64,000 nt of DNA from Rhizophagus clarus. Taxonomy: Eukaryota; Glomeromycota; Glomeromycetes; Glomerales; Glomeraceae. The position numbers were made by a program, and so were the translations under genes. Under the pieces are notes generated by a model. That model had not been told where the DNA came from. It saw nothing but the letters and a program-made list of their open reading frames with translations, and searched no databases. The DNA lies in assembly GCA_015698045.1 (NCBI GenBank), contig BLAL01000199.1:62001-126000 (forward strand), written 5' to 3'. Shown piece by piece: positions 12,188-24,942 of the stretch (its first letter is position 1; each line of letters starts with the position of its first letter).

Positions 12188-13863
12188 TTAATATTCAACA
12201 ACTTGAAAAACTTCAACATCGTCAACATTAAATTCTTTAACATCATGAATTGGTTTATCGTAATATTGAGGAACAGAAGTAGCCTTCATCTTATGTAAAT
12301 CGATAGCTAAATCTTTTGCACCAAATCTAGGTCCAACCCATAAATAAGGAATATATTCATTTTCAATATCTCTGTCTTTACGCATTTTACATTGTATAGT
12401 ATTCTCAATTGATGGTTCACCGGTCTTAAAATTAAACAAAAAACTAGAATCAATCGTAATAGTATATAATGTAAGAAATCCTAAATCCAAACCTCTTGGG
12501 GCATATCCACCAATAATGGAGGTCGAATCGTGTATCTTTGCTACAACTAAAGTATTTGGTAAGTTATCACACTTTTTATGATAATCTTCCGTAGGAAATC
12601 CATCACGACACCTACTAAATAACAAGTTAAATCGATATTTTATTGATGATGTAGGTGTAAATGATCTATTATGTTTTGAATTCTTTTTAAAACAAAATAA
12701 ATCAAAAAAAGATTTTTTGATTTTTGGATAAGAAAATGTTTCTTGTTCTTCTCTACCTTCAATAATCCATTGTAATATAATATTAGCGTGGAAATGATTG
12801 ATTATTGAACTATCATCTAAAAATACTTTTCTTAATAATTTACTATTTGATGTTAAAACATCTTTATCAAGATAACAAAGTAATACCTCATCATTCAAAT
12901 TTTGTTCTTTCGTAGATAAAACTTTATTAAAAGGTAAAATCTTTCCATAATAATCATTCCGTGATATCATAGAAAATTTTATATGAGGAATTAAGTCTTT
13001 GACAGCTTCTTTTAATGTCATCCAATCTTCGTAAGTCCAATTTGATATTCCAAGTCTTAATGTTGGACTTTGTCGTATTCCCCATTTAATTAATATATCC
13101 CAAACGATCCCTTGATTAACATAAAAACATTCATCATCCATCATTGATATAAAACATGATGATTTTAATACTCTTAATTCATCAGATTTTAATAAATACC
13201 ATGGATTATCATTAATCTTATGAATCAAATGATGCCTTATGCGTTCATCTCCGTCTTCGATAAATATTCCATTAATTATTCTTATAAAATTAAATTGTAA
13301 CCATGTAGTTTTATTATGTATTATGTGTCGTTGTAATTCTTCTATAAGTTCTTTAAGTCTAAAATGTTCCGCTGCTTTTAATAAACTAATACAAAGTTCA
13401 CCATTCAATTTATTCAAATTAACCTCTCTTCTATAAAAAAATCTATCCAAAAAGAAAAAAAAAAAGTTTTTTTTTTTTGTTAATAAAAATTAATTCATAT
13501 TTTTGTTTTTTCAGATAACACAAAAATAAAATTATTAATAACAACTTTCAATTACTTTAAAATTGTTTTGAACGTATCCGGAGAAATATTTGGCTCTTCT
13601 AGAATGATATATGAACCTTTCTTATCAACATAATCATGTGATAAAGCAGTTTGAAAATATGATGATCGCGAACTTAATATATCTGAATTACAATAACAAT
13701 CTTCTCCATTAACTTTTACTATAACATCGAACTGATTATCTCTACAATAATATTCAGGGAATGAATCCGCAATATTAAGTAATTTCTCATAATCTTCTGT
13801 ACGTAAAAACTCTAATAAGTCAATCGAAAGGCGACTTAGTGATTCTAATGTATCACCTTCCAT
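12188..13863 (-). CDS. BTB/POZ and TLDc domain protein, copy 1
   Basis: Two exons, 13863-13556 and 13442-12188, give 520 aa. The BTB domain lies around residues 40-120 (FDVIVKVNGEDCYCNSDILSSR..., then the FFYRREVNL step after the intron), followed by a BACK-like helical region. A TLDc domain occupies about residues 370-515 (YRFNLLFSRCRDGF, SIIGGYAPRG, and the terminal EVFQVVEY strand). BTB domains commonly recruit cullin-3; TLDc domains in other families bind V-ATPase or act in stress responses. This combination is greatly expanded in Glomeromycotina (established knowledge). The splice joins AA|A to give TILKFFYRREVN, matching the usual TILKYIYTGEVN pattern. A paralogue lies at 31382-33096. 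Confidence 0.9.
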
Positions 13864-15050
13864 ATTCGAAATGATAAATTTAAGGATAAGTTAAATATTT
13901 GGAAATTGAAGGATAAATATAGAAATTTAGAGATAAATATATGGATATTGAAAAGGTAAAAATATGGAAATTAAATGAAAGGAAAAAAAAAAAAAAAATT
14001 AACAAACTATATTACTGTTAAAAATAATTAATTGAATGAAAGTATAAAAAAAAACTTTTTTTTCACTTTCTTAAAGAAAAAATAAAATGAAAACAAGAAC
14101 AAATGAAACCGTAAATTTCCTAATTAAAAAATTCATTCATCAATTTTTATAGGATTTTTTTTTTGTTGCTCAAGTTGATTCACTAAAAACACAAAGAAAA
14201 ATAAGTCCATTTTTGACATATGCAATTTTAATAATAAAGGATTTTCGGGAGAAGTTACTACAATAAGAAGCAAGCCATGCGTTAAACCTGTTAATCTCAC
14301 ATTATTGATCACCACATAATTTTTTTTTTCTTGTTTACCGTATTTCATTAATTGGACATGGATTTCTCGATTTCTTTTCTCCTTTCAAATAATAAAATTC
14401 ACATTATAGAATTTCATCTATTTATAATAAATATTTCAAAATAATCAAATAAATAATAGAATATTATTAGATATCACTTAAAAATTTTATTCAATTAGAA
14501 GTGAATTAGCTAGAAGAGAAATTTGTAGAAAGATTAGTAAATTAATAATTTCTAAAAGAAAAAAAAACTATATTATTTTTACGATTCGTATAAATATATA
14601 CATGTATATATATATATTATATATTAACAAATAAAGGTATGTAAAAAAATTAAACATTAATTAATTAAAATTTTTATTATTCTTCAGCTATTATAATGTT
14701 GTACAATCAACTCAATCTGAGTTACTTGGCACTTTGGGAACTCCGATATTCAAAAACGCAAATCGAAATCAAATTGTAAAAATATTCAAATATTGTAAAA
14801 ATCACTATATGCTAAGAAAATTCTTTTGACGGACGATAACTCTGTATGCCCCCTTGTTCACAAAGCTGAGATTAAAGAAATAATATTTTACAACATAAAA
14901 AAAAAATCCTCGAAAAAGTTATTATGAGAAGCGGAGAAATTAATTCTCGGTTTTTCACTTTGATCATAATTACGTATATTCGAAGAACCTTAAACTTTTC
15001 TATGTAATCATTGAAAAATCAATAATATAATAATTATAATAATAATAATA

Positions 15051-15094
<44 letters not shown>

Positions 15095-15261
15095 AAAAAT
15101 TTCCTATATATAATATGATTATCATCATATTTAAAGGGGTAGTTCTTTAAAATATTATTTTCACTCTTAGTTCTTAAAATATTAAAATAAATTGTTTTTA
15201 TAAAAATATTGAATTAAGATATATTGATTTATTTGATTTGATCTTTTAGTCATAGGTAGAA
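13864..15261. other. Divergent intergenic region
   Basis: Probably carries the promoters of both the BTB-TLDc gene (-) and the F-box gene (+). Poly-A tracts at 13981-14000 and 15050-15098. A 71-codon minus-strand frame at 14133-14348 is not supported as a gene. Confidence 0.45.
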
Positions 15262-16797
15262 ATGAAATCTTCTTCACTTCCAACTGAATGTCTTCGTGAA
15301 ATCTTTGAATATGCATACGAAAGTGATGATTTGGAAACTTTAGGTTCTTGTTTATTGGTAAACAGAAAATGGTGCGAGGCTGTTGTTCCAGTAATGTGGA
15401 GAAATCCTTGGGCATTATCCTGGTTTAATTGGAGAGAAAAGTCAACAAGATCAATAACAAGTACAATATACGCCCTTTTACCACATGATATAAAGACTGC
15501 TTTTATAACTAATGGAATCTCAATAAATCCTCCAACGACTAAAATTCCTTTATTTAATTATGTTCGATATATTCAAGTATTAGAACATCGACATATTAAG
15601 GGATTAATACATGGAGTATTTGATTTTGAGCTTTATAATTCATCGAATACGAATAACATGAATCACAATTTGATGATTGTCGAAAGATTACTATACAATT
15701 TTTTTTTGATCGATTCAAATATCAAATATCTTGAAATTCCTCGGTTTCCTTTATTGAGAGTGGCTACCCCAGAATATTGTTTTTCCGGTTTAAAAGAAAT
15801 TACTTGTAATGCTGATATTTCACCACAGATTTTCAAAGATTTAGGAAAAGTTTGTACTAATATAGGAAAACTTATAATTAATAGAGCAATCGTTGATAAT
15901 GAAGGATTGGCTTTTTTAATTAGAGTTCAAAAAAGATTGCAATATTTATCAATGTGCGATAATGTAGTAGGTGAAGCAGACTCTATAAAAATTGGGAATA
16001 ATCTAGAAAAACATGAAAACTCCTTGATTAACATTCATTTTCGGGGACAAATTTTCTTTTCACCAAAAATACTCGCAAAGTTTTCAAGTTTAAAATTATT
16101 GAACCTTGAACTATCTGCAGAGAAACCTATCACATTACATGACTCTTCAAATTTTCCATTTCTTGAATTTCTGGAAATTATTTATGACAGATTCACTCCA
16201 TACAAAGTTTTTACAAACATAATTAAGAAGACCAAAGGCACACTTCGCAGAATTGCCATGAATGTAATCGAAGAACCCGAAAGTGAAAGAGAAGCAAAAG
16301 ATTACGTGTTAGCTATTGCAAATCACTGTCCAAAGATCGAATTTGTCACAATTTGGTATAAAGAAGGTATTAATGATGCTTTAGAGACGATGTTACAAAA
16401 ATGTCAGAAATTAGAAGGTATTAAACTAATAACAGTTGAAAATGTTAAAGCTTTTCCATTGTTAGTATTATTAGCAAATAAATCTTCCCAATCATTGAAA
16501 ATGATAAATTTAAGTAGTATTGGAGAATTTTTTCATGGAAATATGGGATGGGAATTTTCTCCTTTAGATTTATCAAAATTTTTTGAAATGTGGAAAGGAC
16601 GTAAATTACTTAATTTTTATATTTCGGATGTCAGAGGGAATTTAACAAAGGAGTGCGTTAAAATTTTACATAAATATTTAAATTATGATAAAGTATTAAA
16701 TAACTGGGAAGAAATCCAAATGCTAGAAGATTCTGAAGATATTGTCAATCGTTGGGAAACTTGCGAATTATGGATGACAGCCGAATATAGAGCATAA
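15262..16797 (+). CDS. F-box protein with divergent leucine-rich repeats
   Basis: Single exon, 511 aa. The N-terminal 50 residues form an F-box (LPTECLREIFEYA ... LGSCLLVNRKWCEAVVPVMWRNPW), which binds Skp1 in SCF ubiquitin ligases. The remainder has irregular LRR-like spacing (LKYLEIPRFPLL, LKLLNLEL, LEFLEI, LKMINLSSIG), consistent with a substrate-binding solenoid. The ATG starts only a few codons before the F-box, as usual for this family. F-box/LRR genes are strongly expanded in Glomeromycotina. There are no introns; the stop is TAA at 16795-16797. The target cannot be inferred. Confidence 0.88.
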   Translation: MKSSSLPTECLREIFEYAYESDDLETLGSCLLVNRKWCEAVVPVMWRNPWALSWFNWREKSTRSITSTIYALLPHDIKTAFITNGISINPPTTKIPLFNYVRYIQVLEHRHIKGLIHGVFDFELYNSSNTNNMNHNLMIVERLLYNFFLIDSNIKYLEIPRFPLLRVATPEYCFSGLKEITCNADISPQIFKDLGKVCTNIGKLIINRAIVDNEGLAFLIRVQKRLQYLSMCDNVVGEADSIKIGNNLEKHENSLINIHFRGQIFFSPKILAKFSSLKLLNLELSAEKPITLHDSSNFPFLEFLEIIYDRFTPYKVFTNIIKKTKGTLRRIAMNVIEEPESEREAKDYVLAIANHCPKIEFVTIWYKEGINDALETMLQKCQKLEGIKLITVENVKAFPLLVLLANKSSQSLKMINLSSIGEFFHGNMGWEFSPLDLSKFFEMWKGRKLLNFYISDVRGNLTKECVKILHKYLNYDKVLNNWEEIQMLEDSEDIVNRWETCELWMTAEYRA

Positions 16798-17977
16798 TGT
16801 ATTTACCTCCTTTCTATATATATAATATATGTATATGTTTATTTAGAAATTTTATTGTTAGACTTGTACAGTTATCTAAACTGTTAGATTTTTAAAATTA
16901 AAATTTAATAAGCATTCTAAAATCTATTTAAAAATTTTCCCGCTAATATAAAGCACATCATCATTTTATAAATTCTATTATCTTAATCTCAAACATTGTT
17001 TTTTCGATTTTACCAGCGCAGTCAATAGCATGTATAAAGAATTATTGTAAATAAAAATTAGGAACAATTTATATAAAGACACGTTAGAATAAGCATAATA
17101 ATATATAAAAATAACATTTCATATATTTAACATGCAATCCACATAATTACATATTTTTCTGAACGCGCCGATATAAAGGCAGCAAAGGGCAATTTTAATA
17201 CGTTAATCTGAGATTTTGAATTTAGTATTAAAAATTAATATTACATATTTGTTATTATTGTTTTGTTCTGTAATGAGATGGTAAGCTTTACTTTACAGCT
17301 GCACAGGATAAAAGTGCGAGATAGCGTTATTCGGCCCATGTAAATATGTAAATAGAAACCCTAGCAGAGTATCTACAGTTATGTATAAAAATTGATGAAA
17401 TTCTTTGATTCCTTAAAGATAGTAAGTTCATTTTATGATTCTCGTTGGGAAAGTCTTCAGAAATTTTAGGCTTTTAGCCTTAGATATTGAGAATTTGAGA
17501 AATTATAAAGTTAGAAATATTTAAATATGTGCATTTTTACTATCATATTCGAAGAATTCCCAACTGCAAAATCAAAAATCGCGTCCGAAAATACGTAAAA
17601 GAGTTTTTTAATTTACAGCTGATTTCATAATGTACATTCATTTTTATTTACATTCGGCAAAACTACTACATACCGGTATTTTTAAAGTTAACTTTGATGT
17701 AATATAGTACAAATCGTTAAAAAAAAATTTTTTTTAAAAAAATAATCATATTTAAAATTTGAAAAGATATCATACTAATCGTTTTAATAAATCCCCCAAT
17801 AGACTAATAACATTTCTATTTTTATTACAAATAACTTTTAAATATTTTCAGTACACCGTATTAAACTTCTATGCATGTTTTCAGAAATAGTTGGTCGATT
17901 ATTTAAGAAAGGAATACAAAAAAAAATAAAAATTATATTTCTACAAAGTAAAATATGTATATAAATTACCTAATCTA
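16798..17977. other. Convergent intergenic region
   Basis: About 1.2 kb of AT-rich DNA between the 3' ends of the F-box and hydrolase genes. I see no ORF, RNA gene or repeat with support. Confidence 0.5.
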
Positions 17978-19671
17978 TTAATATTTAGCTTTAAATGTCT
18001 TTTCAACATTTTGTAACTTGACCTTTTGTGATATTTCATTTAAAAATGGTCCAATAATCTCATGAAGTTTTTGAGTTTGTTCAATCATAACCCAATGAGA
18101 ACAATTATTAATAGTCTGTTAAATATATAATAAATAAATGAATAATGTGTATAATATAATGTAAATATTATGTTTTCTTAAGTACTTACTTTTACTGTTA
18201 GGTCTTTACAATACTTATCCATATTACTAATCATAGGAGGAGGAACGAAGATATCTTCATCTGACTTAACCTATGCAATCACATGATCATTTAAGAAACA
18301 AAATAATTCACACTTTTCATTTATATATCACTAATATATATTTACCATAAGAGCAGGATGATGAATTTGTTTTCTAGCACCTATAAACAAAGTAAATAAA
18401 AAGATTCAATACAAATAATAAAAATACCTTTATATATATATATATTTTTTTTTTTTATAAAAATTCCATACCTTTCTCGTCTTGAAAATTCACCTTTCTA
18501 GTTTTATAATAATTTAGTCCTCCGTGAAATCCTCTAATCTTATATTGTGAAGCATAATAATCTAGTTCCTAATTAATAATAAAAATAGAAATGAGACATA
18601 AATCACAAAATTTATGTTATTACAAAAACAAAAACCTTATTTGTGATCATTGGACTTTTTTCCAGATTACTAGGAATATTTCCAAGCGCTGAATTACCAT
18701 CGAACATTTTGACGCGATCTTCTTTCTTTGAAGATCGAAAAGTAGCTTTAAAAAATAATTCCGGCTAAGAAAAGAAAAAAAAGGTTAATTAAAAGTATAA
18801 GTAAATAAAAGAAAAAGAAACCCCCAAAAATTTACAAACATTTCTATCTAATTCTATTTCAGCTTTGGGATGGGTAAAATAGACTTGATATTGTAAATTT
18901 GGTAAAAGTTCAGCAACAGATTCAATATCGAGATAATGGTCATTTGGAGGAACATATGGAGTATTTAAACTTTACCAAAGAGGAAAAAAAAAAAAAAAAA
19001 AAAAAAAATATTAATAAATCGAAAAATCATATAAAAATAAAGATGATACAATTTTTTTTACCTGATAACAGCATGAACTCTTTCTGGGTAATGAATACAC
19101 ATACGCCAAACGACAAATCCACCCCTAAAAGAAAAATAATATTAGCATTTCTTCTTCTCAAAATTAATAAAGTATCTTTATAATAGAATACCAATCATGG
19201 CCCATGAAGATTGCCTTCTTTAAATTTAATTGACTCATAAGTTCAGATAAATCTTTACAGATATTCTTAAAACCATATTGATGTATATCATTTGGTGGAC
19301 AGTGAGGTGATTCCTAAAGAAAAGAATTATGTAAGAAAATTATTAAAAAGAAAAGTATTTAGGTTAAAAAATCTCACAGTTTGTCCAAAGCCTCGGAGGT
19401 CTGGTACAATCACTCTATAACCCTTAGACACTAAAAAAGGAATTTGATAACGCCATCCGTACCACAGATCAGGGAAACCATGACAGAGGATAATTGCATT
19501 GTCGTGTCCTTCTCCTTGGTCAACATAATCTTTTTTGGATATAAAATAAAAAAATTTTAAGGTAAAACTTTATAAACGAATAATAAAATTTTCAAAAAAG
19601 AACATACGATAAATTATGCCATTGACAAATGAAAACTTATGTCGAAAAGAATTTGGATCCTGTGGGTCCAT
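17978..19671 (-). CDS. Epoxide-hydrolase-like alpha/beta hydrolase
   Basis: Ten small exons: 19671-19608, 19529-19378, 19313-19192, 19124-19062, 18969-18840, 18764-18636, 18568-18472, 18380-18346, 18270-18190 and 18115-17978, giving 336 aa. The fold is read from an oxyanion HGFPDLWYGWRYQI motif (HG at 38-39), VIVPDLRGFGQT, and the nucleophile elbow GHDWGG with Asp at about 112. An acid position follows in KSDEDIFVPPP (268-270), with the base in CSHWVMIEQ (His 298). An Asp nucleophile in GHDWGG is characteristic of soluble epoxide hydrolases, not of Ser esterases. There is no signal peptide, so it is probably cytosolic or peroxisomal. Residues 150-260 between nucleophile and acid form the cap. 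The substrate is not inferable. The 35-nt exon at 18380-18346 is easy for gene finders to miss. Confidence 0.88.
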
Positions 19672-20571
19672 GGAGAAGAGAATAATTAATGACAATAATA
19701 ATAATAATAATAATAATTTTTTTTTTTTTTTTTTTTTTTTTGAAATAGTAGATCGTAAAAAATTTTCAGACCCTTTTTATCTTTGATTATTATCTCTGCC
19801 GAATGACATTTCGTGTAACAAATATTCGGAAATTTGCCCGATTACTTAAAAGGTTTATCGCCAATGTATAATTAATTTGTGATAAAGTCTTGTCGAAAAA
19901 CAAGTTTAAATGGTATTTTTATGATAACGGATTCCTTTCATAATATTTTATTAGTATTTTATTTGCTTATATATTCGGTCCAATTTTGCATTATTAATTA
20001 TAATTGCTTTCTTTTTATTAGCGAGTCCCATTTCTATTTCGCTAAATGACACAACGTAATTTGTTCATATCACTTTTTTTTTCTTTTTTAAGTATCAATA
20101 ACGTTTCTTTTGGAAATCGAAGGCGAAATAGCAATTACGCCGAACATACTGCATAATGGCTTATAAGTTCCATCTCTTCGCTGGAAATGAAAAAGAAGAA
20201 TTTTTTTTTTAATTATATAAACGTTTATGTCAAAGAAAATTCGGGTCAATATATAGTATTTCTCTAACAGGTTCATGAATATTAAATGATAGTAATCTTA
20301 GAAAACCTTTAAATTTAACTTGAAGATAATAACAAAGAAGATTAACGAAATATGTTGATTGAAGTACGGTAATCAATGTAAGATGAACTACGATGATCAA
20401 TGTAAGATGAAATACGATGATAGGATCAAAAAAAAAAAAAAAAAAAAAAAAGAAAAAAAAAACGAATAAAATAAAAAAAACTTTGATATAAAATATCCTT
20501 TATATATATATACACATACAGTATCCTATATAACTAATGATATCCAAAAAAAAATCCCTCCTTAAATAAAT
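19672..20571. other. Intergenic region with poly-T, poly-A and ATA repeats
   Basis: Upstream of the hydrolase. (ATA)n followed by a poly-T tract lies at about 19692-19741, and poly-A at 20429-20462. A short imperfect direct repeat (gatcaatgtaagatgaa...acgatga) lies at 20370-20422. No gene seen. Confidence 0.45.
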
Positions 20572-22195
20572 TTAATATTTGTTAAACTGACAAATTTCTT
20601 CATAATCACAATTTAAATTATCACCTAATAATTCTTTAAATTTACCCCATTCACAATACTTTCCATCACATCCTGGAATAATAATCGGAATTTCATTAAC
20701 AACTGCTTGAATTAAAATGGATTTTTCTTTTCCTTCGGAAAGGTTTTCATTGCAACTATAAACTTCAAAATATACATTAGCAGCAAATGGACAAATTTCT
20801 GAACTTTTGTATTTTCTATCAAGAACTTCATCCAAAGTTAAATTTGCTGTTAATGGTTTAGAATCTTTATATAATCCCTTTCAAAAAAAAGAAAAAAAAA
20901 AAAAAATTTGTCAATGTTAAAAACAAAAAAGAAAAAAATTTTCACTCTTTTTTATAACTTACCAAGAAAGTATATAAGAATGAGATTGTTTCAGAGTGAG
21001 CAAAAAACAAATCCGCTTTAAGAGTAGAAGTCCCGTTCAAATACTTGTCGACATCATTTACAAATTTAGTAACTAACCTACAGGCTAATCGTTTGTTTAA
21101 ATCATTTCCATAAGCAAATCGATAATAATTTCTCATATCACTAAAATACTCTAAAGTTAAAATATCATTTTTACGAAGCAATTTACACCAACTATTATAT
21201 TCATTAAAAAATATAATATCAAATGCACATGCTTTATAAATATAATCCGTATGAATTGGTAAAAGATTCTTGACATTGTATTTCTTTGAGATGTGATTTG
21301 CAATTTCTGTTAAATTTGTTGAAGTAAATTCGGAAACTTGTTTTTCTAGAATTTGGTTATTCTTATCTATAGTATTTTTCCAAAGTGGGCAAGATCGATG
21401 AATTGCTAATTCATAATCTTTTGACTATATATATGATATATCATTAAGAATTTATTCTTTTATTTAAAGAAGTATAATAATATATAATATGACTTACTAG
21501 CGAAGTGGTATAAATAAATATCGGTTGAGTATCGCCTTTACCTAAAATTCCATGTCCATCAAGTAATCCGATAGAATATGAACTTCCTGACATTCCAGTT
21601 CTAAAAATACGTTAGTAAATTTTAATTTAACTTTGTAAAATAATCAATTAATAAATACCTTGAAACTTTTGTACTTCTAAATTCAATAATGTTAGGATCA
21701 TAAGGAAGAATCTTTTTCCAGAACTTGTGATATTTCTTAAAAGAACGTTTTCCCAATAGAAAATGTTCTTTCTGACCTCGAAAATACAATAAGGCATTTT
21801 GTGATAACGAAAATTTATTTTCCCACTACGTATAAAATTATTTATTTTTTTCATCGAAATAAATAAATTAATAAAAATTATCCGCATTTTTTTTTTTTTA
21901 GAGGGAAGATTACCTTATATTTTTTACGTCCAGGTACATCATGAAAAACTTTATCTAATTCTTCAAAATTATCGATATCGCCATCTTCAGGATATCTCGT
22001 TCCATGTCTAGCGAGTAATAATAATTTTTCTAATTTACAATTATGGGGAGAATTTATTTCTGGTTGTTTATCAGTAAATATAGGATATAATGAATTTGTT
22101 CCCATATGTCTCTTTATATCAAATTTATAATATGATGATGTAAAAAGTATTAAAGATAAAACGTTGGTCCAAATAACTTGGTACAAAAATCGCAT
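20572..22195 (-). CDS. MINPP1-like histidine acid phosphatase, copy 1
   Basis: Five exons, 22195-21914, 21825-21659, 21600-21498, 21424-20963 and 20877-20572, give 439 aa. Residues 1-22 are hydrophobic and look like a signal peptide, so the product is secreted or in the ER/vacuole lumen. The active-site motif RHGTRYP begins at Arg63, and the proton-donor triad is HSE in FFAHSETISFLYTFL. MINPP1 family enzymes remove phosphate from inositol polyphosphates including phytate and normally carry HAE at this site; here Ala is Ser. Cysteines near the C-terminus (CNEN, GCDGKYC, NCDYEEIC) suggest disulfides. Length is close to the family norm. A paralogue with the same internal exon sizes (167 and 103 nt) lies at 33768-35416. 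Phosphate scavenging is plausible but inferred. Confidence 0.87.
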
Positions 22196-22922
22196 CTTTG
22201 AAAATTTTTTACTTGTAGTTAAAGGTAAAAAATTGTAAATTCGTGAGAACGGAATTTTTATTTTATTTTATTTTTTATTTATTTTTTTTTTTTTTTGATT
22301 TACCTTTATTTGTTTAATCCTTATGATTTCTAACGCCAAGAAATGATTTTTGATATTTAATGCAAGCATGCAAACAATAACACGCCTCACAATATCTTTT
22401 TGATTCGGAAAAACTTTTCTGAAAAAATTTTTTGATCATGTATTTCTTAATTGGGTTCGTAAGTCGATAACTCGGGTCAAAATACATAGAGGTATGAAAT
22501 AAAATATCACGTGATTTCACATAACAATTTCTTAAACAACTTTTTATGTCATCCGTAGATAGACTTGTGACTTAATATGGCAGAATTCCCATATATATAT
22601 ATATACATATATATACATATATAGGACGCGGTTACGTTCCTTTCCTATATTTATAAAATTTAGACCTCGTTCTGGAGTTTCAAGATAGTTTAGTTATTTT
22701 ATCCTTTGATTCAAAAAAATCGTCTACTTAAGCAACTGGATTTTGACCTGAAAGAAGACATACTAAGAATATATATAAATCTGATATAAATAAAACCTTC
22801 TATAAAACACCAAAATTTTATAAAATATTCGCCTTATTACATTAAGTAATATAATTAAATTTTATTAAATAAACATAATAAATTATATTTCTTTAACACG
22901 AAATCTCTCCTTACTTATTATA
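22196..22922. other. Intergenic region
   Basis: Between the MINPP1-like gene and the CNNM-like gene. T-rich tract 22255-22296 and a TATATACA microsatellite 22592-22624. The 68-codon frame at 22314-22520 lacks coding support. Confidence 0.45.
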
Positions 22923-24942
22923 CTAATGATTAGAACCTCTCTGTTCAGGCTCATCAAAAACAATCAGATCATTATCGTTTTTCGAAACATCTTCAATATC
23001 AATTTTAGGGTCTATAGCAGTATCCGTATTTGCCCTTGTTAAAGGATGCGAACCCACATTTTTGAATTTACCTTTATTATTATTAAGGGATGATGTACGT
23101 TTTCTCTTTGAAGATAAAATCAATTGACCTCCAGTTTCCAATTTGACTGCTAAACCTGTTCTCACATCAGATTCATCATAAATTTCTTCTTGAATTAATT
23201 CTTCAAGTACATCTTCTAATGTAATTATTCCAACTGGTACTCCTCCTTTCATTACTACTGACATATGACTTCTTCCTTCTTGAAATGTGTTAAGAATATC
23301 AAACAATGGTGTTTCAGCTTCAACGTCTGGAATTTTATTTATTTTACATTCTTTCAGGGGTTTTGGTTCATCTGGATTATGCATAATCAATGACTAAAAA
23401 AAAAAAAAGACTTGTTAAAATAAAATACATATATATATATAATAAAAAATAAGGATTACTACCTTAACCAATAGTACGCCCAAGATATGATCTCGTGATC
23501 CCTCATAAACAGGAATTCGTGAGTGTCCATTCATATAAATTTCTCTAATAGTGATTCTATCCAATATGCTATCATTAGGTATCATGTATGCCTAAAAAAA
23601 TTATAAAAATAAAATAAAGTACTATTTTATAAAAAGGGTAACCAAGATGATAATAGCTTTACCTTGTCAATTGGTGTCATTGCGTGTTCAACAACTTTAT
23701 CTTGTAAATCAAGTGCACCTCGTATAATAGTAACACTATCCCTTATTAAATCACCACCACGTTCAGTGGATGATTCATGGTATTTAATTAATTCTTTAAG
23801 TTCTATAGTATTAAAATTTTGGTAAAAAGAGATATAAATATATATTATATACAAATAAATATACGTATTAAGTTCAATATTGACCAGCACGACGATAAAT
23901 AATTCCATGATCTTCTCCAAGAATCCTATCTAACAATTTTGCTACTGGATATGAAACTATAAACTATCGAGAAAGATGGTTAATTGATATTAAAGAAATC
24001 TCATTATTTAACAACCAAATGTAATATAAACTTACGGTCAACCATATTAATATTCTAACTGGCCTGATAAAAATTTATTATAAACATATATATCAAATAT
24101 TAAAAAAAAATAAAAAATAAAAAATAAAAAATAAAAAATAAAAAATACACACCAAGCAAAGAAAGCACCAACAGCAAGACCATAACGAGAACATACTGAT
24201 TGAGGAATAATTTCCCCAAATACGACAATAAGTGCAGTTGAAGCTAAAACGGCAGTTATACCACCTCCTCCCAAAACGTCATCCATAACAATTGGTAAAG
24301 TTTCATTAACTATTACGTTTGCGAGTAACAGTGTAACCAAGAGCAAATGACCATTTTTTCTAATTGGCTTTAATAATTGTTATATAAGACACGTCATCCG
24401 GTAAAAATCTGAATGAATTCATAAATATTTTACTACATACTTGAATTCTTGCAGCATATTTTCTATTAAAAAAAAAAAGTAGATGGTTAGGGAATATTTT
24501 ATAAAATTTTACAAACGTAAAGTTCAAGTTTAAAGATTATGATCATTTACTGTTGTTTTTGGTCACCTGACGTAGCAAGAATATGAAGATTCGTCTCATC
24601 TAAACTCATCTAAAATCATTTTAGAATAAAAATTATCAAACGCTATATGATTCACAAAAGATATTTACCAGTCCAAGCGTTAATCCTAAAAACGATATTA
24701 AAAAATTATTATTATTTTTGTTTTTTTGATGCTAAAATATTTATTTCATAAATACCAGCAAATAATCCGCCTATTAAAACCAAAAATATAGTCAAGGCGA
24801 CTTTCAACCAAAATTCGGTACTCGCTTCCTCACTTAATTTAATGTGAAATTTTCGCATTAATTCATCTTCATTATTGCCAACTGGTATCGCAAGAACATT
24901 TGCGATTAAAATCAAACAACTAAATAAAATTATTTTTTTCAT
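22923..24942 (-). CDS. CNNM/Mam3-type membrane protein with DUF21 and CBS pair
   Basis: Ten exons: 24942-24756, 24685-24669, 24609-24551, 24462-24441, 24367-24153, 24063-24036, 23963-23885, 23802-23663, 23591-23463 and 23393-22923, giving 448 aa. It starts with a signal-like hydrophobic segment ([20 protein letters not shown]). A membrane DUF21/CNNM module follows ([51 protein letters not shown]). A tandem CBS (Bateman) region comes next ([57 protein letters not shown]), then a polar tail. The family acts in divalent metal, especially Mg2+, homeostasis; yeast Mam3 is vacuolar. Exons of 17 and 22 nt are read as microexons because they restore the conserved sequence in frame. An upstream in-frame ATG at 24987 would bury the signal, so I prefer 24942. 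Confidence 0.9.

Noticed and set aside
14133-14348. 71-codon minus-strand frame, possibly a two-exon small gene
   Set aside because: A donor/acceptor pair can be drawn (ACG|GTAAAC to AACAG), but the product matches nothing I know and ends in low-complexity sequence between two promoters.
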